This document shows, in pieces, positions 11,283 to 23,207 of a stretch of 64,000 nucleotides of DNA (the first letter of the stretch is position 1; every line of letters begins with the position of its first letter). This DNA is from Pelobates cultripes. Its lineage: Eukaryota; Chordata; Amphibia; Anura; Pelobatidae. The stretch covers positions 82,386,980-82,450,979 of the forward strand of contig OW240916.1 of NCBI GenBank assembly GCA_933207985.1. The letters run 5' to 3'. A model generated the notes under the pieces. That model was not told the DNA's origin. It was given only the letters and a program-made list of their open reading frames with translations, and searched no databases. Made by a program: the position numbers and the translations under genes.

Positions 11283-11551
11283 AAAAGAAGGAGAGACACA
11301 CACACACACATATAAATGAATACAGGAGGCAGATTGACAATCGACAGGTTCACTTTAAAAGGGCACACCGGATGAGTTAATTACCTGTCTCTAGTAGCCT
11401 TCTGGAAGCCGGAAGTGGACTCGGAGACAGACCGACACAAAACAGGAGAACAACACAGGCAACGGCTGTATTATGGAGGTGATCAGGCTCCGCTTGTCCC
11501 ACTTTCCGGAGGTCCGCTCCGGTCCGTTGGTTCCGGCCCTCCGAACCGGCT

Positions 11552-11569
11552 CTCCCACGTTGGGCGCCA
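11552..11569 (-). promoter_or_regulatory. primer-binding site, tRNA-Lys1,2 type
   Basis: Two bases inside the 5' LTR, the proviral strand reads TGGCGCCCAACGTGGG and then AG. The first 16 bases agree with the binding site complementary to the 3' end of tRNA-Lys1,2. Spacing and position are as expected for minus-strand primer binding. Confidence 0.9.
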
Positions 11570-11571
11570 AT

Positions 11572-12076
11572 TGAAATGGAAAAATCAATCAATACATTGA
11601 TTATTTCTTTGTGTATCTGCCCCTGGCCAAATCAATGAAACAATGCGTGCACGCTCCCTGAAGTAATTCACACCAGACACAGGTTCCAGGTTGTTGAATA
11701 ACTTGAGGAATGTTTATTCAGAGGGGACGGCAGGTCCCTTTTAAAGCAAAACTACATCATAAGCATTGTCAGAGATAACATGGAATAATACATCAATAAT
11801 TGGTTAGGTGTTAAGTGGTCGCTCTAATGCTCTGCCTACTGTAGGTGATGTCACCGGAGCCATGAGGGTCTCCCACGGTTTCCCGGCGCCATCTTGTTGC
11901 ACGAGGTAGTTAGTTGGTGTTAAGAAGGGAAGGGGGGGGGAGGAGGGGTTAGAAGCTTCTAGCAGCCATTTTGATTAAAACATGTGTGCTTAGCTTTATA
12001 TATGATATATCGTGGAATGAGTAAATAGACATTTTTCACTAACTAGGAAATATGTGCAGACCTTATTTCCACAACA
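11572..12076 (-). repeat. 5' LTR of the ERV (promoter copy)
   Basis: 505 bp, TG...CA, pairing with 376-880. In proviral sense it has a TATA-like TTTAAAA (plus-strand 11739-11745) and AATAAA (11713-11718). By eye the differences from the 3' LTR are nine substitutions, three of them clustered near 11593, plus an indel near 11841 and one in the G-run. Confidence 0.93.
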
Positions 12077-12534
12077 CTGACGATGCTATCATCAGTGAAA
12101 TGCAAAACAAACACAAAAACAATATGAATGGCTATCCCATTTTGAATACACTGGGTTGTCTACTTTTTCAAATGGCATGATTTGGGTAATTTTCATTCCT
12201 GAAACTTTCCAAAACACCATAAATTTTGTACATGGGGGGTACTGTTGTACTCGTGAGATATTGCTGAACACCAATATTACAGTAAAAGTTAACAGTATTG
12301 TGCCGTTCACAGTTAAAATGCCATGCAGAACCAAGAAAATAATAAATTCTTAATTTCTCACACTTTTTAAGATTTTATTCATATTAAATTATTTAATATC
12401 TAAATATGTGATGTGAAATGGAAGCCCTTGTTCTCCTGAACAAAATGGTTTATAATAAGTGTGGGTGCATATAATATGAAAGGTGATTGTTTTGATCAGA
12501 ATGTGTACAATTGCCTCCCCCCTTAAGGGGTTAA
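12077..12534 (-). mobile_element. piggyBac-like repeat, part right of the ERV
   Basis: It continues the repeat interrupted by the provirus and ends CCTTAAGGGG-TTAA at 12534. The same terminus occurs in the elements at 12559-14772, 27488-28614 and 28866-29299. Confidence 0.6.
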
Positions 12535-12558
12535 TCAGTGCAAATAACCAAACCATGA

Positions 12559-12895
12559 TTAACCCCCTTCAGACCGGAGGACGTACAATTACGCCCTATT
12601 TTAGGCGGCTCTAAACGCCGCCGGGCGTAATTGTACGCCCTCCGGTTTTTGTTCACTTACCCGGTCGCCGGCGATCGCGGTGGGGGGGACTCCCAGGGAG
12701 CCCCCCTGCGGCAGATCCTCCTCCTCCAGTGCCCCCCGGCCATATGAGAGTGGGGTCCTTGCGAGGACCCCACAATCACATGGCCGGGTAGGCTGCCTCC
12801 TGCATTGCCAGCAGGGGGGCTGCCTGTAATGACAGGTGGTCCCCCTACTGGCTGAAAATAAAATTAAAATAAAATTTATTAGTGTAAAAAAAAAA

Positions 12896-12987
<92 letters not shown>

Positions 12988-13300
12988 ATTTGTTATATAT
13001 ATATATATATATATAATTTTTAAAAAATATTTTCATTTATATAAAGGTGTTCTATATATATATATATACATATAGATATATAGCATCCAAGTAGAGAGCA
13101 CTCTGGAGTCTTTGTTTTATATCAAAATAAATACTGCTTTATTGTGCAGAATACAAAAATGTCGACGTTTCAGTCACAATAGACTTTTCTCAAGACAATT
13201 CATGCAATGAATAAACTGTGATTATATATGTTACAACAAAATTCCTATTGGAGGGTGAAAGATTGAAAGCAAGAACCATATATACTAATATATATATATA

Positions 13301-13352
<52 letters not shown>

Positions 13353-13499
13353 TATAATAAAGAGATGCACTCTCAGGACTTTGAAAAAAATAGTTAATTT
13401 ATTCCAGCAGGTATAACATCAAAGTTTGCCGACGTTTCGATCCATTCGGGTCTTTCTCAAGGTCTGACCTTGATATACACATATAGATTCACATACGTA

Positions 13500-13549
<50 letters not shown>

Positions 13550-14772
13550 TATATTAATTCTACATATATATATTTATGTAATATTTTTACATAATTAGGT
13601 ATCTTAATTAATTACAATTAGCGGGACCTGCCTGACAACCCATGCCAAAGTAAAGGGAATTTAATTTGCTAGCACTATATTTAACCCTATAACTTTCCAA
13701 GACACCATAAAACCTGTACATGGGGGGTACTGTTCTACTCGGGAGACTTCGCTGAACACAAATATTAGTGTTTCAAAACAGTAAAATGTATTACAACGAT
13801 GATATCGCCAGTAAAAGTGAAGTTTTTTGCATTTTTCATGCACAAACAGCACTAACACGGACGATATCATTGCTGTGATACTTTTTACTGTTTTGAAACA
13901 CAAATATTTGTGTTCAGCGAAGTCTCCGGAGTACAACAGTACCCTTCATGTACAGGTTTTATGGTGTTTTCAAAAGTTACAGCATCAAATATAAGGCTTG
14001 CGTTTCATTTTTTTCACATTAAAATTCGCCAGATTGGTTACGGTGCCTTTGAGACCCTATGGTAGCCCGAGAATGAAAATTACCCCTATGATGGCATACC
14101 ATTTGCAATAGTAGACAACCCAAGGTATTGCAAACGGGGTATGTCCAGTCTTTTTTAGTAGCCACTTAGTCACAAACACTGGCCAAAATTGGCGTTTTTT
14201 GCATTTTTCACACAAACAAATACTAATGCTAATTTTGGCCAGTGTTTGTGACCAAATGGCTACTAAAAAAGACTGGAAATACCCAATTTGCAATACCTTG
14301 GGTTGTCTACTATTGCAAATGGTATGCCAACGTAACCAATCTGGCGAATTTCAATTTCAAATGTAACGTGCTATATTTGACCCTGTAACTTCCCAAAATG
14401 CCATAAAACCTGTACATAGGGGGTACTGTTCTACACGTGAGACTTTGCTGAATACAAATATGTGTATTTTATTGCAGTAAAAGCAAACAGTATTATGACA
14501 TTGACAGTTAAAATGTCATGTAGAACTAAAATATTTTTAAAAAATTATTTTCTCCCATTTTTTTCATATTAAATTATGTTTCATAGCTAAATATTTGATA
14601 TTAAATGAAAGCCATGTTTCCCCTGAATAAAATGATATATAATAAGGGTGGGTGCATTTAATATGAAAGCGGTGAATTACGGTTGGACAGACATGTAGCG
14701 CAAATGCCAGGTTTTGTTTACATTTTGTTTTGTTCACAACGTGTACATTTGGCTCAGTCCTTAAGGGGTTAA
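12559..14772. mobile_element. piggyBac-like non-autonomous element with internal (TA)n
   Basis: It begins TTAACCCCC and ends CCTTAAGGGGTTAA, so it is TTAA-flanked with CCC...GGG termini as in piggyBac elements. Near the left end lies a GC-rich inverted pair (around 12585-12645), then several (TA)n tracts. The interior has long complementary halves around 13800-13930 and 14150-14300. At least two fragments of Penelope-type 'acgtttc' repeats (13081-13240, 13360-13480) appear nested inside. No transposase frame was found. The superfamily is inferred from the ends. Confidence 0.55.
12895..12983. repeat. (TA)n microsatellite
   Basis: About 45 TA units with few interruptions. The Ile-Tyr open frames over it are artefacts. 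Shorter TA tracts follow at about 13283-13356 and 13512-13540. Confidence 0.95.
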
Positions 14773-14784
14773 TGTGTTTGCAAA

Positions 14785-15535
14785 TTAAAGGGACACTATA
14801 GTCACCAAAACATCTAGCTTAATGAAGCTATTTTGGTGTATATATCATGGTATTAAATCACTTTGTTTATACAGTCTTAGTCACACCGTCAGGCATGTGA
14901 CTTGCACAGCCTTCCTAAACACTTTCTGTAAAGCAGGGCTTGACAAATTTGCTTGGCATCTTAGGGGCCAGCTAAAAAAGTTAGGAGCCAGGTTTTTCAA
15001 TACCACAAATACAATTCCTAAAGGGACATCATAGTCACCAGAACCACTACAGCTTAATGTAGTTGTTCTGAAGCCTATAGCCTGCTCCTGCATGCTTTTC
15101 AATTTAAATCCACCCAGCCTCTTTACCTTTGGAGAGCTGGAGTCTATAGACTTTCCCTGGGGTCCGCCTGCCTGCCTCAGCCCTCTGTGAGCCGACTGCC
15201 TGACTAAGGCAACTGGTCACCATGGGGGCTGAACAGGTTTACAAATCCCAGGCGCCTGGGATTTGTCAAGCCATGCTGTAAAGAGTCATGTCGTGTTTAC
15301 ACTTCCTTTATTGCAGATTCTGTTTAATTTAGAATTTCTGACCTCTTGCTCTTTTAGTAGCTTGCTAGACTCTCCTTTGTAATGCAATTAAAGAGCAATT
15401 TACAGAGCAGGCGATAAAAACTTTTACATGTAGTTACATCTGATTGAAAGTGAAACCATTTTTTTTTTTCTTCATGCAGCCTGTGTAGAGGAGGTGTGGC
15501 TAGGACCGCATAAACAGAAACAAAAATGATTTAAC
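14785..15535. mobile_element. TTAA-type MITE (type B) interrupted by a hAT element
   Basis: The left end is TTAAAGGGACACTATAGTCACC, followed by the AGCTTAATGAAGCT hairpin of this group. The segments 14880-14933 and 15284-15535 resemble 41825-42110 and 53340-53600. A second TTAAAGG-like copy within 15010-15100 lies inside the nested hAT. The right end is not clear. Confidence 0.5.
14934..15275. mobile_element. hAT-type non-autonomous element, 342 bp
   Basis: Termini CAGGGCTTGACAAAT and ATTTGTCAAGCCATG are inverted repeats. The element is flanked by a perfect 8-bp duplication, CTGTAAAG (14926-14933 and 15276-15283), the size made by hAT transposases. It has no coding capacity. A related copy lies near 56274-57031. 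Confidence 0.85.
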
Positions 15536-15539
15536 GCCT

Positions 15540-16140
15540 AAACAGTGGAGAATTGAACAATTAGGGATGATCTATACACTGTGATAAAACAACTATAATC
15601 TATACCAATAAGCAGCACTATATATAGTGAAAAAGCTCAATCACCTATGTAAAAACAATGAAAAATTAAAGTGCGCTGTGCATTTTGTTTTCCATCATTC
15701 ATTTTTGTTTGTGTCCTGCAGGCAGCTGCTCAAGGCTTCTGCCCTTTCTTGCAGAACAAATAATGAACAAGATATAAATGATGTGCTTAATGTGCATATA
15801 TAAATGCTTTTTAAGACTTATAAATTGGGACTGTGGTGTGAAAGGAGCTGATCTGAGGAAGCCGAACCCCTCGGCGAAACGCGCCATCATGTTCTGACGT
15901 TATTACGCTCACCGGCCGCTAAGCCCCGCCTCCCGGAAGTGTTTGGAACTAGGAAGTCCTTTCGGCATACAGAGACCCTGTACAGCTGGCGCCGAAATTG
16001 TGACTGCATATACCAGCACTAACCATAAGAGGAGACCAGATAAGTGGGACTTACCAGCCTTATGCAGCGATATTTTTAAAGAAGCAATAAAGGATTTAAC
16101 TTCACAGTTTCCAGTCTACATTATTGCACTATAAGCCTTC
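15540..16140 (+). repeat. Penelope-like terminal repeat (candidate) with hammerhead-like core
   Basis: Intergenic stretch with the 'CTGAGGA...GAAAC' block common at ends of Penelope-like repeats, followed by a GC-rich segment (15905-15950). Assignment is by resemblance only; no coding part was found beside it. Confidence 0.35.
15853..15880 (+). ncRNA. hammerhead-ribozyme-like core
   Basis: CTGAGGA (15853-15859), then stem II GCCGA-ACCCC-TCGGC (15861-15875), then GAAAC (15876-15880). This is the conserved CUGANGA / stem II / GAAA order of the hammerhead. Stem III and the cleavage-site triplet are degraded, so activity is doubtful. Confidence 0.4.
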
Positions 16141-16679
16141 AAAGTTTAGAGCAGACTTATATTGCTCTACCCTTGTGAGTGTTTTGGTTTACATTTTCTT
16201 TATCATTGTGTATGTACATAATACCCTATGATTGTATATTTCCTTTCTCTTATTGAGACATATATGAGTGCTGACAGAAGTTCTAAAGCACCATTCCATA
16301 ATTGGGAAAAGCTAAGTATTGTATTTTTGCACATAATTGGTTGCACAAAGAATTTTTTTTTGCACATTTTGTATGTATATATGTTGAAGTGAGTTGCACA
16401 TTGATGCACTTGATCACTTTATTTGCACAATATTGCACAAATTATTTTCACTGTTTTAGTCTTAAAGGCACAGCACACTTTAATTTTTCAATGATCTAAA
16501 CACTATTTAAAAAAAAAAAGCTAAAGTTGTTTTGGTGACAATAGTTGAACAAACATTAGAAATATGATTTGGACTGCTTGCAATTATGATTGTTGGTATA
16601 ATGTCTTCAGCATTTTAAAAGTATTGTGCAAAAAAATGAAACAGTATACTGTGAGGAGAGATTTAATGGTGAAAATTCT
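16141..16679. other. AT-rich intergenic stretch, nothing recognised
   Basis: No coding frame of interest and no clear repeat ends were seen here. Confidence 0.5.
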
Positions 16680-16759
16680 TTAACCCCTTAAGGACCAAAC
16701 TTCTGGAATAAAAGGGAATCATGACATGTCACACATGTCATGTGTCCTTAAGGGGTTAA
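16680..16759. mobile_element. 80-bp TTAA palindromic MITE, copy 1
   Basis: TTAA, then CCCCTTAAGGAC at the left end and GTCCTTAAGGGG at the right, then TTAA. The middle holds ATGACATGTCAC / ACATGTCATGTG. It is nearly identical to 53198-53277 and inverted relative to 60320-60397. The CCC...GGG ends and TTAA target suggest a piggyBac-type MITE. It directly abuts another TTAA element on its right. Confidence 0.75.
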
Positions 16760-17000
16760 AGGGACACTACCAGAACAACTACAGCTTATTGTATTCGTAT
16801 TTCTATGAGGAGATTCTGATTGGCCAGGGCTGTGTTTGGCTTGTGCTGACTCTGCCCCTTATCTGTCTTCTTGACACTCTCAGCCAAATCCATTCTTTCC
16901 CTATGGGAAAGCATGGTGATTGACTCAGAACACCACTTCTGATGATGTCAGCCAAGCAGGCAGATCAGGGGTAGAGCCAGCAGCTGCAGACTGGAATAAA
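16756..17000. mobile_element. TTAA-type MITE fragment (type B)
   Basis: It begins TTAAAGGGACACTACCAG and has the 'aggagattctgattggcc' block also found at 42487 and 56625. The right end is unclear. Confidence 0.45.
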
Positions 17001-17305
17001 GGTAACCTTTTGTTATATTTAGAAGGGCAAGGGGGGCTAGATGGTTGTTTAAAAACTAGGGTATGGAATACATGTATGTGTTCCTTTAGGTGTAGAGTTT
17101 GAAAATCTCAAATCAATTATCTTAAAAGGTTACTAAAACCATCATGACCACATCAGCGATTTAAAATGGTCTTGGAGTCTATACATGCAGAGTTTCGCTC
17201 TGAAATGTTGTACATACTGAGTTTAACACTTGTGCTGCTGGAGGTGTAACGCCTTCTCCAACAGTGTCATTAACACATCATTGGCCAGCCCAGAACAATA
17301 GTGCA

Positions 17306-18250
17306 TGGCGGGAGTAAAGAACACTATGGGACAGGAGATGGCGGGAGTAAAGAACACTATTGGACAGGTTATGGCGGGAGTAATGGACACTATGCGACAG
17401 GGGATGGCGGGAGTAAAGAACACTATGCGACGGGATGGCGGGAGTAAACACTATGGGACATGGGATGGCGGGAGTAAACACTATGGGACGGGGATGGCGG
17501 GAGTAAACACTATGGGACAGGGGATGGCGGGAGTAAACACACTATGGGACAGGGGATGGCGGGAGTAAAGAACAGTATGGGACAGGGGATGGCGGGAGTA
17601 AAGAACACTATGGGACAGGGGATGGCGGGAGTAAAGAACACTATGGGACAGGGGGTGGCGGGAGTAAAGAACGCTGCGGGGCAGGGGGGCGGGAGTAAAG
17701 AACGCGGGAGGGGGTGGCGGGAGAAAAGAACGCTGCGGGACAGGGGGTGGCGGGAGAAAAGAACGCTGCGGGGCAGGGGGTGGCGGGAGAAAAGAACGCC
17801 GGCGGGTGTAGGGGTGGCGGAGAAAAGAACGCTTTCGCGGACAGGGGGTGGCGGAGAAAGAACGCCGGCGGCAGGGGTGGCGGAGAAAAAGAACGCGGGC
17901 AGGGGGTGCGGAGAAAAGAACGCTGGCGGGCAGGGGGTGGCGGAGAAAAGAACGCTTCGCGGGCAGGGGTGGCGGGAGAAAAGAACGCAGCCAAGTGGGC
18001 AGGGGGTGGCGGAGAAAAGAAACGCCATGGGCAGGGGTGGCGGAGAAAAGAACCGCGGGCAGGTGGCGTGGAGAAAAGAACGCTGGGCGGGGCAGGGGTG
18101 AAGTGGAGAAAAGAACGCCAAGTGGGGCGGGGTGGCGGAGAAAAGAACGCTGGGCGGGCAGGGGGTGGCGGAGAAAGAACGCTTTCGGGCGTGGGCAGTG
18201 GCGGAGAAAGAACGCCATGGACAGGTATGGAGAAAAGAACACTAAAAAAG
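17306..18250. repeat. G-rich minisatellite, about 33-bp unit
   Basis: Tandem units built on 'gggatggcgggagtaaagaa' run for about 950 bp. They become shorter and more G-rich rightwards ('ggggtggcggagaaaagaac'). Long open frames exist on both strands only because the unit lacks stops; they are not genes. The unit is related, in reverse complement, to the minisatellite at 34983-35572. Confidence 0.9.
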
Positions 18251-18389
18251 AGGGAGGGAAGAGGAACATTAAGGGGGTGGGGAGACTAAGGTACAGGGAA
18301 GGGAAAAGGAACGCTGTGGTAGGGGGGACCACTAAAAGAGAAGGGAAGTTTTTCATATTAAATTTATTAAGTCTAATATTAATAAAATT

Positions 18390-18511
18390 CTAGAAAAAAA
18401 ACATTTTAAAATCATTTGGGGGGGAGAAGTCATTTTTGGTTTCGTTCTTCGGCCAAGGGCATCCTGAATTTTCGGTTTCGGCCCAGAATTTTCATTTCGG
18501 TGCATTCCTAA
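18390..18511. mobile_element. hAT-like element end next to the minisatellite
   Basis: The block ending 'catttcggtgcattccta' matches, in reverse, the block starting 'agggatgggccgaaaccg' at 34731. Both minisatellites therefore belong to one transposon family in opposite orientations. The left boundary of this copy was not found. Confidence 0.55.
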
Positions 18512-18824
18512 ATAAAAACATGTATGCTTTACCGTAATCACGTGCTGTATAATAGACCACAAATGTGTAAGACACTGAATTATTTATTATTCAAAAACAA
18601 ATTATGAAAAACAAGGTTTTTTTTTTTTTTTCCTTTCTATGAATGAAAAATGGCTAATACATCCATTTCACATTTCTACTGTGCAGAGGTTTGAAAAATA
18701 TGTAGGAGCTATGAGGGGGCTAGATATTATATATTATTTTTTTCTGCAAATGAGACATTCAAAGGTAGATTGTTTTATTATCCCCATTGCATTGTCCCTG
18801 TTATCTGGTAAAAATAAGAAATAC

Positions 18825-19309
18825 TTAAAGGACCACTATGGTGCCAGGAAAACATACTAGTTTTCCTGGCACTATAGTGCCCTGAGGGTGCCCCCACCCT
18901 CAGGGACCCCCTCCCGCCGGTCTCTGGGGAGAGGAAGGGGTTAAACTTACATCTTTCTCCAGCCCAGGGCGGAGAGCTCTCCTCCTCCTCTCCGGCTGAA
19001 TGCGCATGCGCGGCAGGAGCTGCGCGTGCATTCAGCCAGTCTCATAGGAAAGCATTCATAATGCTTTCCTATGGATGCTTGCGTCTTCTCACTGTGATTT
19101 TTCACAGTGAGAAACATGCAAACGCCTCTAGCGGCTGTCAATGAGACAGCCACTAGAGGCTTTAGAGGCTGGATTAACCTATTTATAAACATAGCAGTTT
19201 CTCTGAAACTATGTTTATTAAAAAAAAAATGGGTTAACCCTAGCTGGACCAGGCACCAAGACCACTTCATTAAGCTGAAGTGGTCTGGGTGCCTAGAGTG
19301 GTCCTTTAA
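18825..19309. mobile_element. multi-hairpin TTAA MITE (type A), copy 1
   Basis: Flanked by TTAA, with AGGACCACTAT at one end and AGAGTGGTCCT at the other. It contains in order the hairpins seen in the whole family: ggaaaac/gttttcc, CCCTGAGGGTG/CACCCTCAGGG, taggaaagcatt/aatgctttccta, cactgtga/tcacagtg, and agaccacttc/gaagtggtct. Confidence 0.8.
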
Positions 19310-19837
19310 TTCCTGGGGATTATTCCTTGTTCTTTTCAGAATAAAAATTGTTGCTGTTTGAGATTCTTGGATTTTTTTATTTATTTTTTAATGGTTTGTT
19401 GACAAAGAATGGGAGGGAATGTTAGTCAAAAGCGTGGTTGTGTTGTAATTCTGGCGTGCAGGTTACACAGCTGCTTTGTGGATGTTTGCTGACCTACAAA
19501 ATGGAAAGAAGGTTTACAATATTTACTGATTCTAATGTTTCAGAGAATGTTAACAAGACATTTCAGAGGGGCAGAAGATGTGATGGGCAAATATAGCTAA
19601 CATACATGTTTTGTGTTTTGTCTCATGAACTGGATAGCCATGGCTTCTAAATTGTGCCAACATTAACCTTTTGTGACATTGATTTATTTCTTGTTATTTT
19701 AATAGTGTACTTGGAAAATGCATAAATCATACAGTCACTATAATAGATGCGTGCTTTTCATAATATTGTGCTACAAAATAATCACCAGCAAATATACAAA
19801 TAAAAGGATACTTAAAAAAATGCAATTTAACTACAGC

Positions 19838-20312
19838 TTAAAGGACCACTATAGTGCCAGGAAAACATACTCGTTTTCCTGGCACTATAATGCCCTGAGG
19901 GTGCCCCCACCCTCAGGGCTCTGGGGAGAGGAAGGGGTTAAAATCTTACCTTTCTCCAGCGCCGGGCGGGGAGTTCTCCTCCACTCCGCCTCTTCTCCTC
20001 CTCTTTGGCTGAATGCTCATGCGCGGCCTGAGCTGCGCGTGCATTCAGCCAGTCTCATAGGAAAGCATTCATAATGCTTTACTGTGGGCGCTTGCGTCTT
20101 CTCACTGTGATTTTTCACAGTGAGAAGCACGCAAATGCCTCTAGCGGCTGTCAATGAGACAGCCACTAGAGGCTGGATTAACCTATTTATAAACATAGCA
20201 GTTTCTGTGAAACTGCTATGTTTATAAAAAAGTGGGTTAACCCTAGCTGGACCAGGCACCCAGGCCACTTCATGAAGCTGAAGTGGTCTGGGTGCCTAGA
20301 GTGGTCCTTTAA
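19838..20312. mobile_element. multi-hairpin TTAA MITE (type A), copy 2
   Basis: Same orientation and hairpin order as 18825-19309, also TTAA-flanked. The two copies share most of their length. Confidence 0.8.
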
Positions 20313-20885
20313 TTTAGTTATTTTGGTATCTATATCCTTTCACTGCAGGCTTTTCAATGTAAACATTGCCTTTCAGAGGAGATGCTGATTGGTGCAGCTC
20401 AGTGTTTTGCTGAACATGCGCAGTATCCCCCAGTGGCTTACCTGTGATCATAAAGATTGATGATCTCAGACATGGAGGTGGGACCAGCCGCGGCAAAACA
20501 GACATGATGTGAGAAAAACAATTTGAGTAAAAACACATTTCTCTAATGTGATCCGATGGGTGGCAGGTACCTAAACAGACACACTCTCAGCAATTAACTT
20601 TTTAATTTTTTTATTTGAGTCCACCCAGTCTCCCTACATGTGAGAGAGCTGGAGTGGATCCTTTCCCTGGGGTCCAGTGAGGCTGCTCTCTAATTCCTCT
20701 GCATATCTGCACGCTCTCAGTAGTGATGCCAGGGCCAGAGTGACATCATGTTCAGTAAACAGCACATGGTAAAGATTTTACCATTATAAAATACTCATTT
20801 TATGATGGTGGCGGTGGGGACAGTCATTTTTGTCCCCTCTTTGGTTGGGTGCACTTAATAACAACTTGCATACTTTAGCTCTGGA

Positions 20886-22048
20886 CATTATGTTATTATT
20901 TATATAGCACCAACAAATTCTGCAGCGCTTTACAGTGGGTGGATGAACAGACATATGTAGTTGTAACCAGACAAGTTGGACACACAAGAACATAGGGATT
21001 GAGGGCCCTGCTCAATGAGCTTACATGCTAGAGGGAGTGGGGTAAAGTGACACAAAAGGTAAGGATAGTATTAGACTGACAGTTGCAAGAGAGGAATCAG
21101 TCGGGGGTTAACAGTTTACTTAATTCGCTTTTATGAAGAAGTGGGTTTTTAATGATTTTTTTTAAGGAGTGGAGACTGGTTTAGCATCTAACGGAGCAGG
21201 GACGTGAGTTCCACAGGCACGATGCAGCCCTCGAGAAGTCTTGGAGGCGAGAATCAGAGGTGGGAGTATGGGAAGAAGATAGACATAAGTCTTCAGCAGA
21301 GCGTAAGGGCCTAGACGGGACATACTTCTGTATTAGTGAGGATAGATAGGTGGGAGCAGCATTATGTAGAGATTTAAAAGCAAGAACCAGAATTTTAAAT
21401 TGAGCCATATATCTTACAGGAAGCCAATGTAGGGACTGGCAGAAGGGTGAGGCGTGGGAGGTGCGGTTGGACAGGAAGATGAGCATCGCTGTCGCATTCA
21501 TTATGGACTGTAACGGCGCAAGTTGGGAGCATGTAAGATCACTGAGAAGTGGATTACAGTAGTCAAGGAGAGAAAGGACAATGGAATGGACCAGCACCTT
21601 AGTCGCATCTGGCGTTAAGTAGGGTCGGATGCGTGCAATGTTTTTGAGATGGAAACGACAAGATTTGGCGATAGACTGAACATGAGGCGTGCAGGAGAGG
21701 TCTGAGTCAAAGAGAACACCTATGCAGCGAGCCTGATTGGTGGAGCAGTTGGTAGCACCGTTGACTTGGAGGGAGACAGACACATGAGTAGCAACACTTG
21801 AGGGAGGAAAGACCAGAATTTCAGTTTTGGTCAAGTTGAGTTTAAGGAAGTGGGCAGCCATCCAGTTAGAAATAGCAGAGAGGCAGTCAGAGACACTAGT
21901 CAAGAGGGAGAGATCTGGAGAGGACAGGTAGATTTGCGTGTCATCCACAAAGAAATAACGGAAGCCAAATGAGCTAATGAGTTTACCAAGGGAGGCAGGA
22001 TAGATAGAGAACAGTAGGGGACCAAGGACTGAACCTTCGGGGACATAT
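20886..22048 (-). mobile_element. non-LTR retrotransposon (CR1/L2/Rex1-like), 5'-truncated
   Basis: The minus-strand frame 21948-21181 (255 codons) starts at DDTQIYLS, the end of the RT YADD motif C. It continues through the thumb-like region with [11 protein letters not shown] and LHWLPV, typical of this RT group. The 3' tail (20886-21180) contains the 'tatatagcaccaacaaattctgcagcgcttta' block found alone at 24607, 29326 and 37461. Upstream RT motifs and the endonuclease are missing. A second copy lies at 48297-49560. Confidence 0.8.
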
Positions 22049-22691
22049 CAAAAAGGTTCAGTTTTGGATCTTTAGTCATTAGCTATGGTGTTTTTTTCTT
22101 TTTTTGTCATTAAAGCGGTTTCTCACTAAACAGAGATTACAATATCTTGCTGTGCAAGTCTAGTTGCACAGAATTGAATTCATTGACTGAGAGCAGTCAG
22201 ATGATGTGGGTGTATTATAGTGAGAGCGCCACAATAATGTGCAGTGCATGTGGGTGTTATAGGGCTCTGCAGTAATGTGCCATGTATTATAGAGCGCCTC
22301 AGTAATGTGCAGTGTGAACTCCATGATAATGTGCAGCTATATGAATTTATCACAGCAAATGAACAGCACTTTTTTCCCTCCTGTTAACCAAAATATAATT
22401 TAATTGAGCTCTGAATCTGCCCCTGACTCATTTGCAATTGTATTAAATGTTTTGTAATGTGTAAAGGTTTTTAGGGGCTTGCATGTTGATCCTCTGTTTG
22501 AAAGATCTTGAACATCTCTCATGAAGGAGTTCTTGAAAGGATGAAAAAGTAAAACAAAACAAAAACTTTGTGTGTTTTACATTGCAAAGCTGTTACCATA
22601 GCCTAGCATCAAGAAAGTAATTGCTCTGCAGTGTAAGCTTGCATGAGTGACAGTGGCCATCACACAAGAAAAAACAAACGCACTGTTGTCA

Positions 22692-23175
22692 TTAAAGGAC
22701 CACTCTAGGCACCCAGACCACTTCAGCTTAATGAAGTGGTCTGGGTGCCACGTCCAGCTAGGGTTAACCCATTTTTTAATAAACATAGCAGTTTCAGAGA
22801 AACTGCTATGTTTATGAATGGGTTAAGCCTTCCCCCTAATCCTCTATTGGCTGTCTCATTGACAGCCACTAGAGGCGCTTGCGTGCTTCTCACTGTGATT
22901 TTCACAGTGAGAGCACGCAAGCGTCCATAGGAAAGCATTGTAAATGCTTTCCTATGCGACGGGCTGAATGCGCGCGCAGCCAGCCCAGGAGGAGGAACGG
23001 AGGAGGAGAGAAGGAGGAGAGCTCTCTCCGCCCAGCGCTGGAAAAAGGTAAGTTTTTAACCCTTTCCCCTTTCCAGAGCCGGGCAGGAGGGGGTCCCTGA
23101 GGGTGGGGGCACCCTCAGGGCACTATATTGCCAGGAAAACGAGTATGTTTTCCTGGCACTATAGTGGTCCTTTAA
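22692..23175. mobile_element. multi-hairpin TTAA MITE (type A), copy 3
   Basis: TTAA-flanked, in the opposite orientation to copies 1 and 2. The full chain of hairpins is present, including ccctgagggtg...caccctcaggg near 23095-23120. Confidence 0.8.
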
Positions 23176-23207
23176 ATGTAAACAGACTCCCAGCATGATA
23201 ACGCAGC

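Larger units (their letters stand above)
376..12076 (-). mobile_element. endogenous retrovirus (class I, gamma/epsilon-like), full-length provirus
   Basis: The provirus lies on the minus strand in the order LTR, primer-binding site, leader, gag, pro, pol (RT, RNase H, integrase), env, polypurine tract, LTR. LTR boundaries are TG...CA. The flanks are ccgac on the left and ctgac on the right, a 5-bp target duplication with one C-to-T change at a CpG. Joining the flanks gives back the sequence of a sister repeat near 13790. The two LTRs differ by about nine substitutions and two one-base indels by eye, so the insertion is fairly young. The single CCHC knuckle, an env overlapping the end of pol, and a TM with an immunosuppressive-like region followed by clustered cysteines suggest a gamma/epsilon-type virus. 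The genus is inferred; an RT tree would settle it. No accessory gene was seen. Confidence 0.93.

Noticed and set aside
17481..18393. Several overlapping open frames up to 291 codons on both strands
   Set aside because: They follow the minisatellite unit in every frame and show only repeat composition; no protein feature.
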